The notes under the pieces were generated by a model. That model was given only the letters and a program-made list of their open reading frames with translations, had not been told where the DNA came from and ran no database searches. A stretch of DNA of 64,000 nt from NCBI GenBank assembly GCA_029245955.1, contig JAQWOH010000025.1:124001-188000 (forward strand). The letters are read 5' to 3'. The position numbers and the translations under genes were made by a program. Each line of letters begins with the position of its first letter. Within the stretch, counting starts at the first letter, position 1. Source of the DNA: Fuerstiella sp. (GTDB taxonomy: Bacteria; Planctomycetota; Planctomycetia; Planctomycetales; Planctomycetaceae). Shown here one piece after another: positions 18,984 through 27,846 of this stretch.

Positions 18984-21008
18984 TTACTTCAGCCGGTACA
19001 GCTCGAGCTTTTGCACTCGGGACTCCGGATGCTGCAGTACCCATTCCGCAGAGAATAGATTGTACAGCACGATCTCGCTGGGAACGAAATAGAAGTTTGC
19101 CACATGATCAAACCGGTATTGTTTTTCGGCCCAGTCATGCATCATGCCGGGTGTACGCAGGGCATTTGGACCAATGATCAGATAAGTGGGCAGCTGTTCA
19201 CCGGATAGTGACGCAGCGTCGAATCGCAGGTCCTGAACCGGCCCGACGTTCAGTCCGGCAGCGTGCAGGTGTCCCAACACGGCTGGTTCGCCGTAAGCAT
19301 AGATCACGCAGGCGGGCTGTGATCTGTCTGCCAGCGGAACAGTGGTGTCAAAGCGGGACACGATCTGCTGTTCCGAAAGGGAGGCCTCATCGTTGTCTGC
19401 ACCGGCGACACCAGTCTCCGGATTCGGGGTAATGATCGTATCTGAAGGAACGACTACGTGAGGTCTGCTGCTTTCATATTCTCCATCAGCGTCCTGCAGC
19501 ACGACTGCCGCAAGATGCCATGAAGCGTCGCGCAGAGAAGTTCGGTCCTGCCATACCAACGGTCGTCGAAATTCTCCCGTCCCCGTCACTGTGATGGCAA
19601 CGGCCACCACAACCATTCCCGTGACAAGGTGTCTCATCACCCTTTGCTGTCTGGTGACTGCGATTCCTTTGCCACGTCGAGCAACGTTAATGGTTGCTTC
19701 CATCCACCACGTCATACCAGCCGCGGCGGCCAGCCAGATCGCAGCCAGCAGTGGAAGAGACAGCCGTGGGAACGGATGATACATGGGCGTTGCCAGCAGC
19801 ATACCGCTGAACCACGCAAGCAGAATACAACTGCTGAGTGCCGGGTCGATACTGGCAGCGCTGTTCAGGTCGGCTTCGTAATATCCTGACGCCCCTGCTG
19901 CACAAGCGGATCGATCGTTGTTCACCCTGAGGACGTGAAGTTTCTGCAGGGTGGGCCATAGGAACATGCCCGCCATACCGCCGATGGCGAGACATGTGAG
20001 CAATCCCGCAGAACCGATTCCTGCGGCGACCACGGCCAGCACGATGGATGCCCCAACGAAGCGACCCAGTATCGCCGGCGACGGAAATGCAGCTGCTGTA
20101 GTGACCGTGCTGTCCACGGCAGCGTTCCACGTGGAACGCTTCAGTTCTATCCAGCGACGACTGCCTGCTGCCATCAGGCCGAGGCCAATTGATGCGGGGC
20201 CAAGCCAGCTGTCAAGCCGGAAATGATAGAGCATCTGGCTGGCCAGACGATTCTGCCATCCGTCCAGGCCTGCCAGGTATCCCTTGTGGTTCGCTGCCAC
20301 CGTTGAATATCCACCGACACTGTCCAGCATCAAATACCAAGGCAGCCACACCAGAATCGCAGTTCCGACTGTGCAGGCCAGCAGCCGTATCAGCTGCAGT
20401 GCGGACATGTTTCGACGCCCGGTCAGCGTCCACCATAACCCCGTGCCGCTCAGCAGGATTGCCAGGGCCAGCCACCCGGTGTATTTGGTCCACCAGGCGA
20501 TGCCCGCACAAAGTCCGGCCACTGTCATGGTACGAACAGAACGCGATTGAATGCCTTTCACACCAACACCAACCGCCAGTGATGTCCAGAACAACGCTGG
20601 AACATCGGTCATCGCCATCCGTGAAAACAGAATATGAAAGTCACTAAACCCCACCACGTAGACCAGCAGCAGACCCGCTGACTGGCCAAACATCGAACGC
20701 CCCAGCCACCACATCAGTACGATCGTCAGGCTCCCCAGCACCATCGATGGCAGGAAGGGGGCAATGGCTGACAGGCCGGGCACCGCAGACAGGATCTGAA
20801 TCGACGTTGGCAGCAGCGGTGGAGCATACAGGTGCCGCATAGGCCAGGGCTGCCCGGCGCTGCTGTCGTACCATGTGGACGATGCGTAGATGCCTTCGTC
20901 GAAGTGTTCGATGGCCAACTGCTCGGTATGCAGACCGCGAAATGCGATGCCCATCAGCAGGCCCATGCCGACCAGCAGTAATTCCTGTTTTGAATAGCGT
21001 GGAGTCAT
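18984..21008 (-). CDS. PMT/ArnT-type glycosyltransferase (GT39/GT83-like)
   Basis: A 674-residue membrane protein with about a dozen predicted spans in its first 500 residues and a C-terminal extracytoplasmic domain of about 170 residues. The first periplasmic loop contains HFDEGIYAS, with the acidic DE pair (about 37-38) used by lipid-linked-sugar glycosyltransferases such as ArnT and PMT. FSRMAMTDVPALF is a second typical stretch. The enzyme would transfer sugar from a polyprenyl donor to an acceptor outside the cytoplasm; donor and acceptor are unknown. The ATG at 21008 is chosen over the GTG at 21017. The gene contains a 20-bp palindrome matching parS at 20121-20140. Confidence 0.85.
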   Translation of the reverse strand: MTPRYSKQELLLVGMGLLMGIAFRGLHTEQLAIEHFDEGIYASSTWYDSSAGQPWPMRHLYAPPLLPTSIQILSAVPGLSAIAPFLPSMVLGSLTIVLMWWLGRSMFGQSAGLLLVYVVGFSDFHILFSRMAMTDVPALFWTSLAVGVGVKGIQSRSVRTMTVAGLCAGIAWWTKYTGWLALAILLSGTGLWWTLTGRRNMSALQLIRLLACTVGTAILVWLPWYLMLDSVGGYSTVAANHKGYLAGLDGWQNRLASQMLYHFRLDSWLGPASIGLGLMAAGSRRWIELKRSTWNAAVDSTVTTAAAFPSPAILGRFVGASIVLAVVAAGIGSAGLLTCLAIGGMAGMFLWPTLQKLHVLRVNNDRSACAAGASGYYEADLNSAASIDPALSSCILLAWFSGMLLATPMYHPFPRLSLPLLAAIWLAAAAGMTWWMEATINVARRGKGIAVTRQQRVMRHLVTGMVVVAVAITVTGTGEFRRPLVWQDRTSLRDASWHLAAVVLQDADGEYESSRPHVVVPSDTIITPNPETGVAGADNDEASLSEQQIVSRFDTTVPLADRSQPACVIYAYGEPAVLGHLHAAGLNVGPVQDLRFDAASLSGEQLPTYLIIGPNALRTPGMMHDWAEKQYRFDHVANFYFVPSEIVLYNLFSAEWVLQHPESRVQKLELYRLK
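20121..20140. other. parS-like site 1 (perfect 20-bp palindrome)
   Basis: The core gttccacgtggaac (20124-20137) equals the palindromic version of the bacterial parS centromere consensus recognised by ParB. Here the symmetry extends to 20 bp. It is inside the glycosyltransferase gene, as many chromosomal parS sites are within genes. Confidence 0.7.
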
Positions 21009-21258
21009 TCCGGGCACTGTGATCCATGTTTGATGAAGCGGGATCCTGGACGATGTGGCCGCGGAATGCCAGTGGCAGCAGAAAGGAAGCCGGGCTGATT
21101 AGGCTGAGCACCCTGCCCGGGGGCTGAACGGCCGGTTCCGGCATCTGTTTTCATGACGGGTCAGGGGACAACGTTTATGTTACGCCGGTAATGCGAAAAG
21201 CGTTGATGGCTTTTGAGGCGGGTGGCACGGGCAGTTGAAGTTCGGATCCGTCCGATGC

Positions 21259-21274
21259 CGTTTCACGTGGAACG
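21259..21274. other. parS-like site 2
   Basis: The sequence cgtttcacgtggaacg has the parS core GTTTCACGTGGAAC at 21260-21273. It lies in the intergenic region upstream of the glycosyltransferase start. Confidence 0.7.
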
Positions 21275-21304
21275 ATCTGCAGCCGCTGAAGTCATTGCTG
21301 CATC

Positions 21305-21320
21305 TGTTTCACGTGGAACG
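21305..21320. other. parS-like site 3
   Basis: The sequence tgtttcacgtggaacg repeats the 14-base parS core, 46 bases from site 2 and in the same orientation. It abuts the 3' end of the small membrane protein gene. Confidence 0.7.
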
Positions 21321-21321
21321 C

Positions 21322-21606
21322 TCACGCCTGCTGATCAGGTTCAGCGCGGCTGGTCTGTTCTGCTGCCCGGGCCTCCTGTTCCTTGCGGACGACGTAGGCG
21401 TACAGCCATTTACCCCACACAAAGTACTGTGCCACAAACAGCAGTCCCAGCACGATCAGTGTCAGGCCCAGCATGCCGGCACCGGGAAATACCATGCTCA
21501 GCAAACCGAAGAAACCGCCACCACAGACAAGGCACAGGAACAATGCGACAGAGACTGTCGGCGGTGCGGACGCAGCAGGTTTCTGTTGTGGCAGACGAGG
21601 AGTCAT
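21322..21606 (-). CDS. Small membrane protein, two spans
   Basis: A 94-residue protein with a Pro/Ala-rich N-terminus, two hydrophobic segments (about 18-40 and 44-64) joined by a Gly/Pro loop, and a charged C-terminal tail. It starts 14 bases after the SRPBCC gene stop on the same strand, so the two are probably co-transcribed. No family was recognised. Confidence 0.65.
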   Translation of the reverse strand: MTPRLPQQKPAASAPPTVSVALFLCLVCGGGFFGLLSMVFPGAGMLGLTLIVLGLLFVAQYFVWGKWLYAYVVRKEQEARAAEQTSRAEPDQQA

Positions 21607-21620
21607 GGATCAGCTTGTCC

Positions 21621-22076
21621 TCAGTCACCGGTTGTTTCGAGGAACCCACGCAGTGCTTCGTAGCGGAACTGCATCCCGTCATCCAGCGATTCGCGAATGC
21701 TGGCTTCTGTCAACACGAAGCCCATCATTCCCCCGGGTGGTTCGAATTCGACATGGTCCGTAAGCAGACACGTTCCGTCGTCATTGGCCGCGATCGACTG
21801 GCGGTGGACCCATGTCCGAGTCGGTCCCTCAACCTGCTCCGCTACAATCTCCATCTCGCCAACTTCCACGTACCTGTGCTTCATCCGCTGTTTGAAGCCG
21901 TACGCTGTAATTCGAAATTCGATAATGGCATCGGACGCGACCTGTTCGGGCGCATCAATGACCTCCAGTTCCAGCTCCGGGTCGCTGATGGACGGGATGT
22001 TGGCCGTCGCTCCAAGATATTGTCGCAACGCTGCAGCGGAACACCTGAGCGTGGTTGAAGCTGTGAAGTCTGGCAT
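21621..22076 (-). CDS. SRPBCC family protein
   Basis: A 151-residue soluble protein with the pattern of the START/Bet v1-like (SRPBCC) fold. It opens with a beta strand (FTASTTLRCS) and helices, and the strand-rich middle contains IEFRITAYGFKQRMKHRYVEV and RTWVHRQSI. LLTDHVEFEPPGG then precedes the long C-terminal helix ESLDDGMQFRYEALRGFL. Such proteins bind hydrophobic ligands or act as polyketide-cyclase-like enzymes; the ligand here is unknown. The ATG at 22076 fits the fold start. The small membrane protein follows immediately. Confidence 0.75.
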   Translation of the reverse strand: MPDFTASTTLRCSAAALRQYLGATANIPSISDPELELEVIDAPEQVASDAIIEFRITAYGFKQRMKHRYVEVGEMEIVAEQVEGPTRTWVHRQSIAANDDGTCLLTDHVEFEPPGGMMGFVLTEASIRESLDDGMQFRYEALRGFLETTGD

Positions 22077-22313
22077 GAACAATAACCGGGGAAAATCGAC
22101 AAACCAACAAGTATCGTCAGTGTACCCGATTGGCAGTGTGCAAAGAAGTCCGCCCAGTCGTCGTTCGACTGTAACTCTGCCCATTGCGTGCGGCGGGTGG
22201 CCCCGGGCCGGACTGAGCTTGCGACGGGGAAGCAAACCGGCGCCGGCGGACCCCGGGATTTCCAGCTTTACAACTACTCACTTCTGCGCCCGGACCGCAA
22301 TGATCGCAACAGT

Positions 22314-23768
22314 CTATTGCTGCAATGATTTCAAGCTGTCCTGTTGCATCTGCAGCAACGTTTCCGTAATTTTTTGCGATGCCTGCAGCTCAACATAGTT
22401 TGTGCCCAGCCATGTTTCGTATCCGCCCAGCTTGTGCTGTTCGGGCGTGGGCAGGTATCCGTAAGACCCGTTGGCCAGTTCGATGGTAAACGTGCGAGCG
22501 AACGGGCTGCGATCCTTAAGTTCCAGACCGATCTCAACAAAGGTCTCAAACGGTATCGCGGAAATCCCCAGATCGCCGATGCGAAACACCTGCAGGGCCA
22601 CGTCAATGGTGTCCGGAGCGTTCTGCAGTTTGGCGATGCGGTCCGCGTAAATCAGTTCGCGTCTGTGACTGGAAGGGGAATCTGCCTTCGCCGTCTTGAT
22701 CTTTGCGAAGTGATCGACGATCTCCTGCGTCGGCTTGCGAACTTCCAGAGTCAGGTCTCTGTGCTGCGCTCCCAGAGAAACCCACGACTGAAACGTGATC
22801 GATTGATGAGCATCGTATACGCGATCGGCGACCTTCTGTGCGACCTCCTGCATCTTCTGATAGCGTTCTTTTCGAGGTGCATTTTTCTGGGTGAAGTTGA
22901 TGTTGTTAATGTCACCGCTGGTACCGTTGGACATGATGCCAACGAAAGGAATTGTCTGGTCGTCCGCTCCCAGTTTGTCCTGAATGAACTTTGAAAAGTA
23001 CCCGAAGTAGTCCCCCGATACTTCGCCGGAAACCACGCCGCCCACGTAGTGCAGGGAATAATTTGCCAGCAATGCGATGGGCCGACCGTCGGTGCTCTGC
23101 ACGGAAATGAAACTGACTTCGGGATCAATCGGTCCGGCGGGCCGCACCAGTGCAGCATTCCCGCGTGGAGGGTTCATGCGAACATCGTCCACTCCACCAA
23201 AGGGGTTGGTCCGCATGGCCGGGTCCGTTACATGCCACCGGCGATTGAATACCTCCGATGGTTCGTCCACCGATCCCCAGCCGATCTGCGCTGGTTCAAG
23301 CTGATTCAGTGCACGACGTACACCGTCGGAAATTCGATTGGCAAGGAATTTCTGATAGTCCGTGAGTTCATCTTTCCATATGACTTTACTGGGCCCCCGC
23401 GCCGTGGTTGCGGAATGCGTATGAGTCGACGCCATCAACAGATGTGAAGCCGGCATGCCGGTGGCCGCATGGACCTGCTTCTTTGCCTCGTCGAAAACTT
23501 CACGAGGAATGCCGACGTTGTCACACAGGACGATCGCCAGTTTCGCCGTGCCATCATCCAGCACCAGACAACGGGCGAACAATTCGTCGTGGATATGCTT
23601 CGCCGGTATCGGAGTCCATCCGCCGACAACAAGTTCGCCCAGCGGCGGAGTGATGTTACTGACAGCCGCGCCGGCCCTGAACACTTTATCCTGCGGCTCA
23701 GCAATCACAGTATTCCGGCAGGCCGCACTCACCAGAAGAAGGAAGACAAAGGGCGTGAAATTTCGCAC
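22314..23768 (-). CDS. Neutral/alkaline non-lysosomal ceramidase-like protein
   Basis: A 484-residue exported hydrolase of the neutral ceramidase family, which splits the amide bond of ceramide or related N-acyl lipids. After a signal sequence (about 1-24) comes GAAVSNITPPLG, the family's N-terminal motif. The zinc-site stretch THTHSATT lies at about 115-122, followed by NYSLHYVGG and MSNGTSGDINN. Many planctomycetes have related proteins whose substrate may differ from ceramide. The GTG at 23768 is chosen because GGAG lies about 7 bases before it and a signal peptide begins there; an ATG at 23816 is in frame but lacks a ribosome-binding site. Confidence 0.85.
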   Translation of the reverse strand: MRNFTPFVFLLLVSAACRNTVIAEPQDKVFRAGAAVSNITPPLGELVVGGWTPIPAKHIHDELFARCLVLDDGTAKLAIVLCDNVGIPREVFDEAKKQVHAATGMPASHLLMASTHTHSATTARGPSKVIWKDELTDYQKFLANRISDGVRRALNQLEPAQIGWGSVDEPSEVFNRRWHVTDPAMRTNPFGGVDDVRMNPPRGNAALVRPAGPIDPEVSFISVQSTDGRPIALLANYSLHYVGGVVSGEVSGDYFGYFSKFIQDKLGADDQTIPFVGIMSNGTSGDINNINFTQKNAPRKERYQKMQEVAQKVADRVYDAHQSITFQSWVSLGAQHRDLTLEVRKPTQEIVDHFAKIKTAKADSPSSHRRELIYADRIAKLQNAPDTIDVALQVFRIGDLGISAIPFETFVEIGLELKDRSPFARTFTIELANGSYGYLPTPEQHKLGGYETWLGTNYVELQASQKITETLLQMQQDSLKSLQQ

Positions 23769-24068
23769 GTGATACTCCGGACGATGAAACGCGAACGTGA
23801 ACCTGACGCTCCGCATTCTCCATGAGGCGGTGGTCGGTTTGCAACCGTGGCGCTTTGTCAGAGACGTCGTCAACGAATGTGGTGAAGTCGTCCGGAGCCG
23901 GAGGCAGGACTGAGACCGCCAAGGAGAATCAGGCCTGCGATGCCGGGCCCCGGGGTTCACTCGTTCCTCGCTCCAGCAACCGGCCATCCATCCGGTTTCA
24001 CATTATCCCGCGACCGCACCTGATTTTTCGTGACGACCGGCCGTTGATTGTAAGTCAGGCTGGCACTA

Positions 24069-26537
24069 CTACTTGATTTCTCCTGTCACACGGAAGCCAA
24101 TGTTGCCTCGAATTGTCGGTTCAAATGCGTAGCGGGTGGCGGAACGGTCAAACGCGGGATGAAGGTCGAACGAGCCGCCACGCAAGGATCGAAACGAGTC
24201 GTCCGTCGCTCCGATGGGATCGACGACATCCGTCTCCCGGTACGAGCCGAAGTTATCCTGGCACCATTCCCGCAGACTACCGTGTATATCATACAGGCCG
24301 AAGGCATTTGCCTTTTTCAGCCCCACACGCTTCGTGCCGATTCCACCGTTGAAGCCATTCCATGAATACCCTTTCAGTACGCCTTCGTCGTCGCTGCACG
24401 TGTAGCGTGAAATGGTCCCGGCGCGGCACGCGTACTCCCATTCGGCTTCTGTTGGCAGGCGATAGAGGATACCCTCCTTTTCCGACATCCAGTGACAAAA
24501 GGCTGTGGCATCGTTCCATGATATGTTCACTACGGGATGTTCGGGCGTCTGTTCTTCCTCATACCCGAGCTGTGTGTTCCAGTGATATGCGGAAGATTGA
24601 GTCCATGTCCCGTCTTCCCAGCCGAAGCCACCTTGACTGTCTTTATTCGCGTCAGTTTCGTACTCCGTCGACTCAACAAACTGACGGAACTGGCCGCGTG
24701 TCACTTCGTGAATGCTTATCGCGAACGGCCTTGTCAACGTGACGCGGCGTTGTGGACCTTCAGTCCAGACGGCGGCACTGTACCATGGCGGGAGGTCCCG
24801 CAACTTCGCTTCCTCCAACAGTTCTGCAATCTCTTTTTCGCTTGTTCCCATGCTGAACTCACCCGGCGGGATAAGGCGGAATTTCATGCCCATACTGTTG
24901 GTGTATTCGACGGGGATGTCGAGATACATGGCCCACGCTTTTTGATGGGCAACGGCTTCCGCTGCAGTGAAAGGAGCGACGGCGGGTGGAGGTACGTCGG
25001 CCGTCTGTCCGTGCCCCAACTGGTCGATGTCCTCAGCAACAGTTCCATCCGCGGTTTCGCCTGCCGACGCATTCAAGTCAGCGACTCCGGTCCTGTGGCT
25101 GTTACGGAATAATATTCCAAGACCAGCTGCCGCCACGCCGAAAATTGCCAGAGTGATGAGCATTAACCTACGAGGACGACGATGTTCTGGTACATCGCGG
25201 GGGGCTGCTGTTACCCGCGACGGGGTGACTCGGCTCAGCAGGTCGCATTCGTGATGAGCGAGCAATCTGACTAATTCGGCGGCTGACTGAAACCGATTGT
25301 CCGGTGACTTTGACATCAGCTTTTCGACGATGGCAACGAGCCAGCCGGGAGTCTCGGGATTCACTTCGTTCAGCGAGCGGGCTGGCACGTCGACAACCTG
25401 TCGCAAAATGGTAACGGCTGATTCTGCCGAAAACGCAGCCTGACCGGCACACATTGAGTACATCACGCAGCCCAGGCTGAACAGGTCTGAGCGAAAGTCA
25501 ATGTGCTCCCCGCTGGCCTGCTCGGGAGACATATATTTTGGTGTCCCCAGGATCATACCGGAACCGGATAGTTGTGATCCGGCTGCCACTCGGGCCAGGC
25601 CGAAGTCTGTGATCTTCACATGCCAACACGACAGATGCTTCAGGCCACCGTCAAGTTGGTCGATTTTCTCAAGCAGGATGTTCGCGGGTTTGATATCGCG
25701 GTGCACTAATCCCTGTTTGTGAGCCGCCGCGAGTCCCTGCGCTATCTGGCCGGAAAGGCTGACGACTTCACCCACGGACGGTCTTCTGTTCTCTCGCAGA
25801 TATGCTGCCAGCGTGGTGCCCTCCACCAATTCCATCGCCAGGAAAGGAATCCCGAGAATTTCTTCAACGTCGTAGATTGTGACAACGTTGTAGTGCTGGA
25901 TGACCGCGACCGCCTGAGCCTCACGGAGAAAATGCTCATGTGCGCTGGCATCGTGAGAGAATTCTGTCTTGAGAATCTTCAGCGCCACGTCGCGTCCGAG
26001 TCGGGTGTCGCGGGCTCGGACGACAAGCCCCATGCCACCCCGTCCGATTACCGACCGAAGATGATAATGTCCCAGTACACCGTCGGCCGGCAAATCGGCC
26101 AGTGGTCGCACCGACGTGGACATTCGCCATTCGGCAGCCCAGTCGTCCGGCGGCCGGAGTTTTCTGGTCCAAGTGTCCGAAAAGGAAACCGAGACCTTGT
26201 GAACAGTTTCGGCGGTATCCTGTGCGATTCGCTCGTTATCCAGATTCTTGAGGTGCTGTTCAATTAATGGACGCAACTCCTCAGCCCAATGTGGAAATCG
26301 TCGGGCATAGTCATCGGGTGTCGGTACATCGCCAGAAGCATGACGTTGTTCGACTTCAATTTGCACAAGTTCACGCAGCAGCAACTGTTGTAGTGGGGCA
26401 GTCAGCTCGCCCACAAATGATTCGACGCGAGTTGCAGGATCCGCGGCTAATGCCTGCTCGAAATGATCGCACACTGCGTCAAGCTGCTGCAGCTCGGCAA
26501 TCGGCAATTGATCCCAATTTCGTTCGAATTCCACCAC
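24069..26537 (-). CDS. Ser/Thr protein kinase fused to SUMF1/FGE-like domain
   Basis: An 822-residue membrane protein. The kinase domain (about 158-430) has the Gly loop GRGGMG (165-170), Lys187 in VALKIL, HRD (279-281), DFG (311-313) and GTPKYMSPEQ. A span at about 458-477 follows. An extracytoplasmic SUMF1/formylglycine-generating-enzyme-like domain (about 540-822) has NSMGMKFRLIPPGEFSMG, RLPTEAEWEYACRAG and SLRGGSFD. Such domains often act as sensor or binding modules in kinases rather than as sulfatase activators. A kinase signalling cascade is inferred, with an ECF sigma gene just upstream on the same strand. The start is a GTG at 26537. Confidence 0.9.
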   Translation of the reverse strand: MVEFERNWDQLPIAELQQLDAVCDHFEQALAADPATRVESFVGELTAPLQQLLLRELVQIEVEQRHASGDVPTPDDYARRFPHWAEELRPLIEQHLKNLDNERIAQDTAETVHKVSVSFSDTWTRKLRPPDDWAAEWRMSTSVRPLADLPADGVLGHYHLRSVIGRGGMGLVVRARDTRLGRDVALKILKTEFSHDASAHEHFLREAQAVAVIQHYNVVTIYDVEEILGIPFLAMELVEGTTLAAYLRENRRPSVGEVVSLSGQIAQGLAAAHKQGLVHRDIKPANILLEKIDQLDGGLKHLSCWHVKITDFGLARVAAGSQLSGSGMILGTPKYMSPEQASGEHIDFRSDLFSLGCVMYSMCAGQAAFSAESAVTILRQVVDVPARSLNEVNPETPGWLVAIVEKLMSKSPDNRFQSAAELVRLLAHHECDLLSRVTPSRVTAAPRDVPEHRRPRRLMLITLAIFGVAAAGLGILFRNSHRTGVADLNASAGETADGTVAEDIDQLGHGQTADVPPPAVAPFTAAEAVAHQKAWAMYLDIPVEYTNSMGMKFRLIPPGEFSMGTSEKEIAELLEEAKLRDLPPWYSAAVWTEGPQRRVTLTRPFAISIHEVTRGQFRQFVESTEYETDANKDSQGGFGWEDGTWTQSSAYHWNTQLGYEEEQTPEHPVVNISWNDATAFCHWMSEKEGILYRLPTEAEWEYACRAGTISRYTCSDDEGVLKGYSWNGFNGGIGTKRVGLKKANAFGLYDIHGSLREWCQDNFGSYRETDVVDPIGATDDSFRSLRGGSFDLHPAFDRSATRYAFEPTIRGNIGFRVTGEIK

Positions 26538-26717
26538 TGCGTGTTCCGGTTGTTAACTGCGATGTTAACGCATGAAAGCTGTCGACGACCTGGTGCTCGC
26601 CTAATTGTCGTAAAGTTAAAGAGGATGGCTGGAGCGAGGCACGAGTGAACCCCTAGGGCCGGCAGTGCCGGTTTGATTCTGCTTCGCACGCGTAGGCCTG
26701 TCCCGGCCAACCACTGC

Positions 26718-27416
26718 TTACTGCCTGTTCCTGGTGAGACTGTGACATGTCTTGGCCTCGTCGTTTTCGATTCCACTGACGTGCTGCCAAGTCCTACGGA
26801 TAACCAACAACTTGCGTTGTACGGTTCGCCGCGTGCAACCGAGTTTTGCGGCAATTTCGTTGGCTGTATGGTTTTCCAGGTTCAGCTGAGCGATCTTTCG
26901 ACTGCTCTCATCCGGCAGGGGAGCAAACAGAGACTCACAGGTTTCCGACACTTCCCCAGCAAGTTCGGGCGTTGGTTCGCGTCCGGCCAGTGCCTCCAGA
27001 TTGTCCGGCACGCCTTCGGACGTTTCGGTCGATGTCTGAAGAAAGACGGAATTCCCAACCATCCGCCCTACGTTCCGCTTGTCTCGCAATTCGTCGCCAT
27101 GCATTTGGCAATCTTTCGTTCTGGCGACTGCCAGCAGCAGTCGCCAGAAATCGCCTCCGTCGTTTAACCCATATTTCTGCTTGCGGACATTCAGAAACAC
27201 GCTGTGAAAGGCGTTGGCCGCCAAGTCGTACTCACTGCTGATCGTTGCCGGAATTCGCATGCGAGCCATCTGCTGCAGCCGGTTGAAGAACTGCTCATAC
27301 AGCGTCTCCGCGGCCAGATGATCACCATGCTCCAGCTGCCGCAGCCAGAGTGTCACAGGCAAATCGGCAGCGTTGTTGATATGGGCTGTACTGCGATTAG
27401 GAGAAGGTTCAGTCAA
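26718..27416 (-). CDS. ECF-type RNA polymerase sigma factor
   Basis: A 232-residue sigma-70-related factor. Region 2 lies in about 30-110 (HLAAETLYEQFFNRLQQMAR, FWRLLLAVARTKDC). The region 4 helix-turn-helix is at about 184-208 (ANEIAAKLGCTRRTVQRKL). It belongs to the ECF group that planctomycetes link to Ser/Thr kinases. It starts with a TTG at 27416 and lies about 180 bases upstream of the kinase-SUMF1 gene, supporting a functional pair. A degenerate copy of its 5' end is at 27770-27835. Confidence 0.8.
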   Translation of the reverse strand: MTEPSPNRSTAHINNAADLPVTLWLRQLEHGDHLAAETLYEQFFNRLQQMARMRIPATISSEYDLAANAFHSVFLNVRKQKYGLNDGGDFWRLLLAVARTKDCQMHGDELRDKRNVGRMVGNSVFLQTSTETSEGVPDNLEALAGREPTPELAGEVSETCESLFAPLPDESSRKIAQLNLENHTANEIAAKLGCTRRTVQRKLLVIRRTWQHVSGIENDEAKTCHSLTRNRQ

Positions 27417-27500
27417 AGCTTTTTTGCGCCCAGGAAACGTTCCCTAGTAGCAGAAAATGCGACGAAGCTGTCGCAGGCCACGGCCCTTGGTCCACGCATA

Positions 27501-27533
27501 CTGAGCATTTGCCCTGCCATGGCAAATGCTCAG
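27501..27533. repeat. 13-bp inverted repeat upstream of ECF gene
   Basis: A perfect stem ctgagcatttgcc / ggcaaatgctcag with a 7-base loop lies about 85 bases before the sigma-factor start. It could be an operator, an attenuator in the leader, or a terminator for leftward transcription. Confidence 0.5.
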
Positions 27534-27699
27534 AAAGTTCACGATCTATACAATCAAGTGCAGCTATTCCTTCCTTCCGGCTGCCGGTGGACATTATCAA
27601 CACCAACGAGGCTCCACGCGATTAAATTCTTGGCAAATTAACCTGCCAAAGATTTCAGTAAGTGAGAGGAGGTTTCAGACTGGTACAAGACGCGTGTCG

Positions 27700-27835
27700 G
27701 GATTCTCGTGCGCATGACGGAGGGCGTAAAACCCGAACTGACAGGCATTCTCAGCCAGACTGTCAAAGGCGAATCTGCAGTGTCGTTGATGTTGGCTGTA
27801 CTGCGACTGGAGAGTTCAGTCAAAGCTTTTCGGAG
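27700..27835 (-). pseudogene. Chimeric remnant: ECF sigma 5' end joined to Minf_1886 fragment
   Basis: Read on the minus strand, 27835-27770 encodes a degenerate copy of the start of the neighbouring ECF sigma factor (RSTANINDTADSPLTVWLR against RSTAHINNAADLPVTLWLR). It continues at 27755-27700, in a different frame, into a segment like the Minf_1886 gene at 14436-14490 (ENACQFGFYALRHAHEN against ANAYQFVFSALRHAQEN). By eye the nucleotide match in the second part is about 40 of 50 bases. The frame closes at about 27680. This is non-functional mosaic DNA. Confidence 0.65.
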
Positions 27836-27846
27836 CCCGAGAATTC

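Noticed and set aside
22314..23816. ATG at 23816 as ceramidase start
   Set aside because: No ribosome-binding site and no signal peptide directly after it; the GTG at 23768 has both.
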